Shown here: piece after piece, positions 1-5,959 of the stretch | Layout: every line of letters starts with the position of its first letter | How positions within the stretch are numbered: the stretch's first letter is position 1 | Assembly: GCA_023420745.1 (NCBI GenBank) | Contig: JAEZVQ010000066.1 | Location: 1 to 13,737 of the forward strand | Direction: 5' to 3' | Source: Actinomycetes bacterium | GTDB taxonomy: Bacteria > Actinomycetota > Actinomycetes > Actinomycetales > Actinomycetaceae | DNA length: 13,737 nucleotides | Translations under genes and position numbers: made by a program | The notes under the pieces: generated by a model | The model's input: the letters and a program-made list of their open reading frames with translations, nothing else | What the model was told of the DNA's origin: nothing | Databases searched by the model: none

Positions 1-525
1 GACGAACACTCGGTGCAGACCACAGCGGAACTCAATCGTCTGCACCGCGATCCGGAAATCTACGACAAGATCATCGCGGTGGCGGCAACCCGACAACTCA
101 TCATTGCTCAAAATGACCACGCGGTAGCGCTGGCCGGGATCGGGCACCGCTACCCGTCGGTTGCCGTGTGGCCGCTCGGCCCGTCGATCAACCCGTGGGA
201 AGCGAGCGCAGAGCAGATGCGTGCGGTGTCCAATCTCGCACACGCAATCCACGCGGCCACCGGTGCGGATGTGCCGTGTAACGAGGAGTGGTACCACCGT
301 CCGCCCGACGTGTCCTCACCGATGCGGTGGCGGCTGCTGATTAAGTGGAGGATCTCCACCCTCGCTGGTTTCGAGGGCGGTACCCGCATCTACCTCAACA
401 CCATCAGCCCGTGGGGTGTTCGCGACCGCCTCCTGCCGCGGTTGCACGAGCTGCGCGACGCGGGGACGATCGCGCCGATGCTTCTCGGAGACGAGTGCCG
501 CGTATCGCCCGCTGACCTGCACTGA
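1..525 (+). CDS. C-terminal part of a GalT/HIT-like protein (DUF4921-like), 5' truncated
   Basis: The frame is open from base 1 and ends at TGA 523-525, so this is the 3' part of a longer gene. A GTG at 13 lies in frame but has no ribosome binding site, so I do not take it as the start. The visible roughly 174 residues are soluble, with no signal peptide or membrane segment. Recognisable stretches are an 'IIAQNDHAVALAG' strand, 'VAVWPLGPS', and a conserved-looking block 'RWRLLIKWRISTLAGFEGG' followed by 'IYLNTISPW'. From memory this block resembles the C-terminal half of actinobacterial DUF4921 proteins, which are related to galactose-1-phosphate uridylyltransferase (HIT superfamily). No catalytic HxHxH-type motif is present in the visible part, and it would have to lie upstream. 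The substrate is unknown. The family call is by recall and moderately sure; the reading frame itself is solid. Confidence 0.6.
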   Translation, partial: DEHSVQTTAELNRLHRDPEIYDKIIAVAATRQLIIAQNDHAVALAGIGHRYPSVAVWPLGPSINPWEASAEQMRAVSNLAHAIHAATGADVPCNEEWYHRPPDVSSPMRWRLLIKWRISTLAGFEGGTRIYLNTISPWGVRDRLLPRLHELRDAGTIAPMLLGDECRVSPADLH

Positions 526-543
526 ATTTTCGCAAGTTCCGAC

Positions 544-578
544 TCGCCACGTCCGCGACTGCGTTCGCCACGTCCGCG
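544..578. repeat. 14-bp direct repeat, period 21
   Basis: TCGCCACGTCCGCG occurs at 544-557 and again, without mismatch, at 565-578. The period of 21 bases is two helical turns, so a protein dimer could read both copies from one face of the DNA. The repeat starts 19 bases after the stop codon of the upstream gene. It may be a regulatory site or only a local duplication. Confidence 0.7.
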
Positions 579-713
579 CCGGATCAGCCTCGACGACCGA
601 CGACCCGCCTGTCATCACCTTTCAGAAACCATCCAGGAAACGTTCGACTTTTGCCCAGATTCTCCTCTTACTCTGAAGGTGACTTCTTTGGGGGATTCTT
701 CCGAGAAGGAGTT

Positions 714-809
714 ATGAAGAGATCGCTGCGCATCGCGACTCTCGAATTAACTCGCACTGTGTTGATGGGATACATGTCAGGCGGGTGGCAACGTCAGCCA
801 CTCGCCTGA
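714..809 (+). CDS. Possible 31-residue leader peptide (uncertain)
   Basis: ATG 714 is preceded by AAGGAG (706-711), a strong Shine-Dalgarno sequence, though only 2 bases from the start, which is unusually close. The peptide begins MKRSLRIATLELTRTVL and ends GGWQRQPLA. Its stop codon (807-809) lies in the 3' arm of the 19-bp hairpin at 771-815, so a translating ribosome would open that hairpin. The ribosome binding site itself can pair in a short hairpin (696-710). There is no run of a single regulatory amino acid, only scattered leucines and one tryptophan. The arrangement resembles a leader peptide that couples translation to RNA folding, but a chance ORF in GC-rich DNA is equally possible. 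Confidence 0.25.
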   Translation: MKRSLRIATLELTRTVLMGYMSGGWQRQPLA

Positions 810-815
810 CGTGTA
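771..815. repeat. 19-bp hairpin in the lactate operon leader
   Basis: The arm 771-789 (TACATGTCAGGCGGGTGGC) pairs with 797-815 across a 7-base loop (790-796). Seventeen pairs are Watson-Crick and the other two are G·U wobbles (784/802 and 775/811). The mismatches are therefore of the kind tolerated in RNA, which favours a structure acting in the transcript. No U-tract follows, so it is not a classical terminator. Confidence 0.75.
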
Positions 816-835
816 CCTGGACACCGCGCACCGCG

Positions 836-883
836 TTGCACGATTTTCACTACACCTCACTTCTCTATTGCACAAGATTTCAC
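836..883. repeat. Pair of TTGCAC...TTTCAC direct repeats
   Basis: TTGCACGATTTTCAC (836-850) is repeated with a one-base insertion and one change as TTGCACAAGATTTCAC (868-883). The copies begin 32 bases apart, about three helical turns. TTGCAC also resembles a -35 hexamer (consensus TTGACA). The repeat could be a pair of operator half-sites or two overlapping promoter elements. Confidence 0.5.
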
Positions 884-914
884 GCCTATCGGGGTATCTG
901 TTCAGTTGCTAGGG

Positions 915-934
915 AATGGCGTCAATCCGCCATT
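915..934. promoter_or_regulatory. Candidate operator AATGGCG-N6-CGCCATT
   Basis: A perfect inverted repeat with 7-base arms (915-921 and 928-934) and a 6-base spacer lies 149 bases before the permease start. The size and symmetry fit a dimeric repressor such as a GntR- or FadR-type lactate regulator. The sequence does not match the TNGTNNNACNNA pattern I associate with LldR-type sites, so the regulator is unknown. In RNA it could also fold as a 10-bp hairpin (912-937). Confidence 0.5.
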
Positions 935-967
935 TTCCCCGCACACTCACTCAACGCGCCACACGAG

Positions 968-981
968 CGCGAGCGCTCACA
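968..981. promoter_or_regulatory. LacI-family-like palindrome
   Basis: CGCGAGCGCTCACA matches the symmetric lac-type operator TGTGAGCGCTCACA at 12 of 14 positions, with the core GAGCGCTC (971-978) perfectly palindromic. LacI-family regulators often bind a palindrome with a central CG. The match is suggestive only, because GCGC-rich palindromes are common in this genome. Confidence 0.3.
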
Positions 982-1082
982 TAGCATCAGCACATCGTGT
1001 GTGACGGTGACGCGCACCACCATCGTGCCACCGACAATGCCTCTCGCTGACGCGAGCCGCCTCATTGATGTAAAGGATCTCA

Positions 1083-2720
1083 GTGACCGTAACAATGACG
1101 TTCACCCCGCCGGAAATGCCGGTTGCGGGATCGCTCCTCCTGTCTGCCCTCACCGCACTCGTGCCGCTCCTCGTCTTCTTCGTGCTGCTCGGAGTCTTCA
1201 AAGTCAAGACCCACTGGTGCGCCATCATTTCCCTCGTCGTCGCCCTCGCCGTGGCGACACTCGGATTCGGAATGCCCGTGTCGCTGGCGTTCCTGTCCGC
1301 CACACAGGGGCTGTCCTTCGGTTTCATGCCGATCCTCTACATCATCATCGCCGCAGTGTGGCTCTATAACCTCACTGAAGAATCCGGGCGCGCCGCGGAC
1401 GTGCGCGCCTCGTTCAACGTGGTCGGCCGCGGTGACCGGCGCATCCAAGGTCTGCTCATCGCCTTCTCCTTCTGTGGTCTGCTCGAAGGGCTCGCCGGCT
1501 TCGGCGCCCCCGTGGCGATCGTCGCCGCCATGCTCGTCACCATCGGGGTGCCGCCGATCAAAGCCGCGCTGGCCACCATCGTCGGCAACGCCATCAACGT
1601 GGGCTTCGGCGCCATGGCGATCCCCGTCACCACCGCCGGTCGTCTGGGCGGTGCTGAGCCGACCGCTGTCGCCTGGGTGATGGGGCACTCCACACCGTTC
1701 ATCGCTGCGTTCGTGCCGCTGCTCGTCCTCGCCATCCTTGACGGTCTGCGCGGCGTCAAGCAGCTGTGGCCCGCCGCCATCGTCTCCGGTGCTGTCACCG
1801 CATTCGGTCACTTCTGGGTCGCCTCCTACTTCTCCTACGAGCTCACCGCCGTCGTTGCCTCGCTGCTCGGCTTCGCCGCCGTCACGCTGCTGCTGCTCGT
1901 GTGGCACCCGCACACCCCCGACGAGGAGCGCACTGAATCGACCGCGTCACTGTCGGGGTCGCGCGCCGCCCTCGCACTGATGCCGTACTGGCTGGTCGTC
2001 ATCGTCTTCGGCGTGGCAAAACTGTGGAAGATCGGCGTCAATGTTCCTGCCGCACTGTCGTCGACCGACCTGTCGTTCGGCTGGCCGGGACTGCACGGGC
2101 AGATCCTCACCGCCAGCGGCGACGTCGCCAACTCCACCATCTTCCAGGTGCAGTGGCTGTCCTCGCCGGGCACGCTGCTTGCCCTCACCGCGCTCATCGT
2201 CTCCGTCGTCTACGGGGCGACCTCCTCAGGCGGGAAATACCCGTTTTCCTTTAGTCGAGGTATTGCCACACTGGGGAAGACCATCGTCAACCTGCGCATC
2301 GCCATCCTCACCATCGCCGTCGTCATGGCACTGGCCTACGTGATGAACCTGTCGGGCCAGACCGCGGCGATCGGCCGGTGGATGGCCGGGGCGGGCACCG
2401 CGTTCGTCTTCATCTCCCCCGTGCTCGGCTGGCTCGGCACCGCCGTCACCGGGTCGGCGACGTCAGCGAACGCACTGTTCGCCTCACTGCAGTCCACCGC
2501 CGCAGCACAGCTGGGCACCGACCCGTCGACGCTGCTTGCCGCCAACACCATCGGCGGCGGGCTGGGCAAGATCATCTCCCCGCAGAACCTCGCCATCGCC
2601 TCGGGTGCTATCGGCGAAGACAACGCCGAGCCGATCCTGCTGCGCAAGGCGATGCCGTTCTCCCTGGTGCTGCTGCTGGTGCTGTCGATCATCATCGGCA
2701 CCTCGTCGCTGCTCGGATAA
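1083..2720 (+). CDS. lldP: L-lactate permease (LctP/LldP family)
   Basis: Secondary transporter of the lactate permease family (TC 2.A.14), which imports L-lactate (often also D-lactate and glycolate) with protons across the cytoplasmic membrane. The 545 residues are close to the 551 of E. coli LldP. The protein is almost entirely hydrophobic, with about 12-14 membrane spans. Family landmarks are EGLAGFGAPVAI (about 135-146), the GNAINVGFGAMAIPVTT block (about 167-183) and, near the C-terminus, NTIGGGLGKIISPQNLAIA. GTG 1083 is chosen because AAGGA (1073-1077) stands 5 bases upstream. The in-frame ATG at 1095 is less well placed. It is the first gene of an operon, with lutA starting 35 bases after its stop, so import and oxidation of lactate are probably made together. 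Control probably acts through the long leader upstream. Confidence 0.94.
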   Translation: MTVTMTFTPPEMPVAGSLLLSALTALVPLLVFFVLLGVFKVKTHWCAIISLVVALAVATLGFGMPVSLAFLSATQGLSFGFMPILYIIIAAVWLYNLTEESGRAADVRASFNVVGRGDRRIQGLLIAFSFCGLLEGLAGFGAPVAIVAAMLVTIGVPPIKAALATIVGNAINVGFGAMAIPVTTAGRLGGAEPTAVAWVMGHSTPFIAAFVPLLVLAILDGLRGVKQLWPAAIVSGAVTAFGHFWVASYFSYELTAVVASLLGFAAVTLLLLVWHPHTPDEERTESTASLSGSRAALALMPYWLVVIVFGVAKLWKIGVNVPAALSSTDLSFGWPGLHGQILTASGDVANSTIFQVQWLSSPGTLLALTALIVSVVYGATSSGGKYPFSFSRGIATLGKTIVNLRIAILTIAVVMALAYVMNLSGQTAAIGRWMAGAGTAFVFISPVLGWLGTAVTGSATSANALFASLQSTAAAQLGTDPSTLLAANTIGGGLGKIISPQNLAIASGAIGEDNAEPILLRKAMPFSLVLLLVLSIIIGTSSLLG

Positions 2721-2755
2721 GCCTCGGTCGTCGTCTTCGGAAAGGAAGTCACTTC

Positions 2756-3544
2756 ATGAAAATCGCGTTATTCGCCACGTGCATTTCCGACGTCATGTTC
2801 CCGCAGGCGTCGCAAGCCACCGTCCACCTGCTGCGCCGCCTCGGACACGAGGTCGTCTTCCCCGAAAAGCAAGCGTGCTGCGGGCAGATGCATATCAACA
2901 CCGGGTACTACCCTGAAGCGATCCCGCTGATTAAGAACCACGTCGAAACCTTCATGCCGGTGCTCGACGGGGAGTGGGATGCCATTGTGGTGCCATCCGG
3001 TTCGTGCACAGGGTCGCTGCGCCACCAGCAGGAGACTGTGGCCGACGCTGAGGGGTACCCCAAACTCGCCCGCTACGCGAAGGCGATTGCGAAGAAAACC
3101 TACGACCTGTCCGAGCTGCTCGTTGATGTCCTCGGCACTGACGACGTCAACGCCTACTTCCCGCACCGCGTGACCTATCACCCAACCTGCCACTCGATGC
3201 GCGTGGCAAAGGTCGGCGATAAGCCCTACCGGCTGTTGAAGAACGTCGGGGGCATCGATTTTGTCGAGCTACCGGAACAAGCATCATGCTGCGGATTCGG
3301 TGGCACGTTCTCGCTGAAGAACCCGGACGTGTCGCGCGCGATGCTTACGCAGAAAATGGCGAACGTCCTCGCGACGAAAGCAGAAATCTTGGTCGCCGGA
3401 GACTACTCGTGTCTGATGAATATCGGAGGCGGATTGTCGCGGCTCAATGCCGGGGTGCGCGTGATGCACCTCGCAGAAGTTCTCGCGCCCACGCAAGACG
3501 AACCGTGGAGCGCACCGGAAACGACGACGAAGCTGGGAGCGTGA
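2756..3544 (+). CDS. lutA: Lactate utilisation protein A (iron-sulfur oxidoreductase)
   Basis: Subunit of the LutABC lactate oxidation complex, which converts L-lactate to pyruvate and passes electrons on through Fe-S centres in place of a flavin lactate dehydrogenase. The 262-residue protein has two CCG (cysteine-rich) domains in tandem. Visible cluster-ligand candidates are C9, C41-C42-G and C84 in the first half, and C145, C178-C179-G and C219 in the second. This is the normal complete set and a typical length (about 240-260). It has no membrane segment and no signal peptide. ATG 2756 is preceded by AAAGGAAG (2741-2748) at 7 bases. It follows lldP by 35 bases and runs straight into lutB, with at most a few bases between stop and next start. 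Confidence 0.95.
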   Translation: MKIALFATCISDVMFPQASQATVHLLRRLGHEVVFPEKQACCGQMHINTGYYPEAIPLIKNHVETFMPVLDGEWDAIVVPSGSCTGSLRHQQETVADAEGYPKLARYAKAIAKKTYDLSELLVDVLGTDDVNAYFPHRVTYHPTCHSMRVAKVGDKPYRLLKNVGGIDFVELPEQASCCGFGGTFSLKNPDVSRAMLTQKMANVLATKAEILVAGDYSCLMNIGGGLSRLNAGVRVMHLAEVLAPTQDEPWSAPETTTKLGA

Positions 3545-3549
3545 CGGCA

Positions 3550-5145
3550 ATGTTGCTCGACCTGTTGGCAAAAAAGAAGAACAACAACGTCGCGGCGGAT
3601 GCCGCGCAGCACGAGCGCACCACCTCCGACGAGGCGCTGCCGTGGTCAAAGGGCGCAGATATCCCCGACGACCCGTTGCGCTGGGGGACATACTTTGAGG
3701 AAGCCGCGAAAACTCAGCTAAAGAATACGCAGCTGCGGCGCAATATCCGCCACGCCACTACGACTATTCGTAACAAGCGTGCGCTGCGCGTTGAGGAAAT
3801 GCCGGACTGGGAGGATCTGCGCCAAGCTGCGGCGGCGGTCAAGAAGCGCACCCAGGCGCAACTGCCGCAGCTGCTCGAACAGTTTGAAACGAATGTCACC
3901 GAGCACGGGGGGATCGTGCACTGGGCGCGCGACGCTCAGGATGCGTGCGAGATTGTCCTCGAAATTCTGCGGGAAAAGGGCGTCGACGAAACCGTCAAGA
4001 TCAAGTCGATGGCGACCCAGGAAATCAACCTCAACGAGTATCTTGCCGACAATGGGATTGCCGCGTGGGAAACCGACCTCGCGGAAATGATTGTTCAGCT
4101 TGCTGAAGATATGCCTTCGCACGTCGTTGTGCCCGCGATTCACCGTAACCGCGCGGAAGTTCGAGCGATCTTTGAAGCGCGGATGGAATCCACCCCGGAT
4201 AACCTCACCAATGAGCCGCGAACACTGGCGATGGCAGCGCGCGCTCACTTGCGAAAGAAGTTCCTCGAAGCAAAAGTAGCGCTGTCGGGATCAAATATGG
4301 CGGTTGCTGAAACCGGCACGACCTTTATTTTTGAGTCCGAGGGCAACGGGCGAATGTGTTTAACGCTGCCTGAAACCCTGGTCACTGTGATGGGGATCGA
4401 AAAGCTCGTGCCGACGTTCGAGGATGCGGAAATCTTCGCACAGCTTCTGCCACGCTCTGCAACAGGCGAGCGAATGAACCCCTACACCTCAGCGTGGACA
4501 GGCGTGACCCAAGGGGATGGGCCGAAAGAATTCCACATCATTTTGCTCGACAACGGACGCTCAGACGTCCTCGCCGACGAGGTTGGGCATGAAGCACTGT
4601 CGTGCATCCGATGCGGAGCGTGCCTCAATATCTGTCCCGTGTACGAACACGTCGGCGGACACGCCTATAACTCCGTCTATCCCGGTCCCATCGGCATTTG
4701 CCTCACGCCGCAACTCAAGCAGGCTACAGACCACCACGATCCCGATTCCACACTGCCTTTCGCATGCTCGCTATGTAATGCGTGTGCCGAAGCGTGCCCC
4801 GCGGCGATCGACCTCCCGGGGATCATCGTGGAAAACCGTCGCAAGTACCAGGATGCGAACCGTGGAAAGCTGCCGACTGGCTGGGATCTGGGAATGCGAG
4901 TTGCGTCGAAGGTGATGTCATCATCGACACTGCTCGAAACCGCAGGCACGGCAACAACCCTCGGTCGCAAACTGGCAGGAAAGTCAAAGAAATTTGGCCA
5001 CCTGCCGCTGCCCGTCGCCGGTGTGTGGACAGCGTCGCACGATATTCCCGCACCACCTGCCCAAACCTTCCGCCAGTGGTGGAAAGACAACGCTGAGAAG
5101 TGCCGCTGTGGAAAAAATACCTGCCAGGAAGGGGAAAACAAGTGA
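3550..5145 (+). CDS. lutB: Lactate utilisation protein B (LUD domain plus two 4Fe-4S clusters)
   Basis: Central iron-sulfur subunit of LutABC. The first about 340 residues hold the LUD domain shared with LutC. Then come two ferredoxin-type motifs, CIRCGACLNIC (C352, C355, C358, C362) and CSLCNACAEAC (C406, C409, C412, C416), each able to bind a [4Fe-4S] cluster. At 531 residues it is longer than B. subtilis LutB (about 476). Part of the excess is a charged N-terminal tail (KKKNNN, about 10-15) and a C-terminal end with three extra cysteines (C518, C520, C525). I prefer ATG 3550, with GGGAG (3535-3539) 10 bases upstream. GTG 3541 would overlap the lutA stop as GTGA but sits only one base from that site. 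Its own stop overlaps the lutC start. Confidence 0.93.
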   Translation: MLLDLLAKKKNNNVAADAAQHERTTSDEALPWSKGADIPDDPLRWGTYFEEAAKTQLKNTQLRRNIRHATTTIRNKRALRVEEMPDWEDLRQAAAAVKKRTQAQLPQLLEQFETNVTEHGGIVHWARDAQDACEIVLEILREKGVDETVKIKSMATQEINLNEYLADNGIAAWETDLAEMIVQLAEDMPSHVVVPAIHRNRAEVRAIFEARMESTPDNLTNEPRTLAMAARAHLRKKFLEAKVALSGSNMAVAETGTTFIFESEGNGRMCLTLPETLVTVMGIEKLVPTFEDAEIFAQLLPRSATGERMNPYTSAWTGVTQGDGPKEFHIILLDNGRSDVLADEVGHEALSCIRCGACLNICPVYEHVGGHAYNSVYPGPIGICLTPQLKQATDHHDPDSTLPFACSLCNACAEACPAAIDLPGIIVENRRKYQDANRGKLPTGWDLGMRVASKVMSSSTLLETAGTATTLGRKLAGKSKKFGHLPLPVAGVWTASHDIPAPPAQTFRQWWKDNAEKCRCGKNTCQEGENK

Positions 5146-5855
5146 GCGCGAATCCCAACATCGACGGTCATCATTTTGCCGGCGTCAGCCCGGCACGTCG
5201 CGCTAAAGACGCTTCCAATAAGGCGGAGATTATGCGCCGGCTCGGACGCGCCCTCGAACGCAACCGAATCGAAATCCCCGAGGTTCCCCGCCGCTACCGT
5301 CGCTCCAGTGACGATGCTCCCGGCTCCAAACCAGTGATCGACGTCTTCGAAGACGCTCTCGTTGACTACAAGGCGAAAGTTGCTCGCGTCACGCGAGACG
5401 GCATTGCCCAGGCTGTTGCCGACGCGCTTGACGCGGATATCCACCGTGTCGTCGTGCCGCACGGTCTCGATACTGCGTGGCTCGCCAACCTCGACGGCAA
5501 AGAGATCATTACCGATAGCCCCGACGCCCCACTCAGCGCCCACGAGCTTGACACGGTCGATGCTGTGGTGACCGCGTCGCGCTGCGCCGTGTCGCATACG
5601 GGGACGATCATGCTCGACGGGGAACCGGATCAGGGGCGGCGAGCCATCTCGCTGGTGCCCGACACGCACGTCGTGATTGTCGAAGCATCAACCGTTTTCC
5701 CCACAGTTCCGCAAGCGGTAGCGGTGCTCGGTGAGCATCCGACCCGCCCAACGACGTGGATTGCCGGCCCGTCGGCGACCTCGGATATCGAACTCATCCG
5801 CGTTGACGGCGTCCACGGACCGCGTAACCTCTTCGTCATTATCGTCGAAGACTGA
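5142..5855 (+). CDS. lutC: Lactate utilisation protein C (LUD domain)
   Basis: Third subunit of the LutABC complex (YkgG/LutC family, LUD domain), 237 residues, a usual length. It lacks cysteine motifs, as expected for this subunit. Diagnostic stretches are SRCAVSHTGTIMLDGEPDQGRR in the middle and, near the C-terminus, GPSATSDIELIRVDGVHGPR (from about G209). GTG 5142 is chosen because it overlaps the lutB stop as GTGA and has AGGAAGGGG (5126-5134) 7 bases upstream, which implies translational coupling. No clear terminator follows. The 104 bases to the next gene contain only weak short symmetries, so read-through into the metallophosphatase gene is possible. Confidence 0.93.
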   Translation: MSANPNIDGHHFAGVSPARRAKDASNKAEIMRRLGRALERNRIEIPEVPRRYRRSSDDAPGSKPVIDVFEDALVDYKAKVARVTRDGIAQAVADALDADIHRVVVPHGLDTAWLANLDGKEIITDSPDAPLSAHELDTVDAVVTASRCAVSHTGTIMLDGEPDQGRRAISLVPDTHVVIVEASTVFPTVPQAVAVLGEHPTRPTTWIAGPSATSDIELIRVDGVHGPRNLFVIIVED

Positions 5856-5959
5856 CCTCAGATTCCCCTCGATTTGTCGCGCAGGAACTGTACGCACAAG
5901 AGGCTGAGCGAGTATTCTGAACTCACCCATGTGGTAACTGACCGAATGGAGAATCACTG

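Larger units (their letters stand above)
526..1082. other. Long intergenic leader of the lactate operon
   Basis: These 557 bases hold no convincing gene, but they are not featureless. In order there are: a 14-bp direct repeat (544-557 and 565-578); a tandem CGACGAC (591-604); small GAAG/CTTC hairpins (675-711); a 31-codon ORF (714-809) ending inside a 19-bp hairpin (771-815); a pair of TTGCAC...TTTCAC repeats (836-883); the inverted repeat AATGGCG-N6-CGCCATT (915-934); and a GAGCGCTC palindrome (971-978). I see no clear rho-independent terminator for the upstream gene and no textbook -35/-10 pair. TTGCAC at 868-873 is the best -35 candidate, but it lacks a well-spaced -10. The density of symmetrical elements suggests a regulated promoter and a structured 5' leader for the lactate genes. 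That function is inferred. Confidence 0.6.

Noticed and set aside
785..1369. Plus-strand open frame of 194 codons across the leader and permease start
   Set aside because: No ribosome binding site, composition typical of a chance frame, and it overlaps the start of lldP.
1080..1913. Long minus-strand open frame of 277 codons opposite the lactate permease
   Set aside because: It lies wholly antisense to a clearly recognised gene, and its product is a Gly/Asp/Glu/His-rich sequence of the type produced by reading GC-rich codons backwards. There is no family resemblance.
2378..2755. Upstream extension of the lutA frame into the permease gene
   Set aside because: The extension is Arg/His-rich shadow sequence. 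The true start is ATG 2756, with AAAGGAAG upstream and the MKIALF start typical of LutA.
3286..3549. Upstream extension of the lutB frame into lutA
   Set aside because: It overlaps the second cysteine-rich domain of lutA in another frame and has no family match.
5856..5959. Terminator between lutC and the metallophosphatase gene
   Set aside because: Only distant 5-base pairings (CTCAG/CTGAG) and no U-tract; not enough to call. Likewise TATTCT at 5913-5918 has no matching -35.
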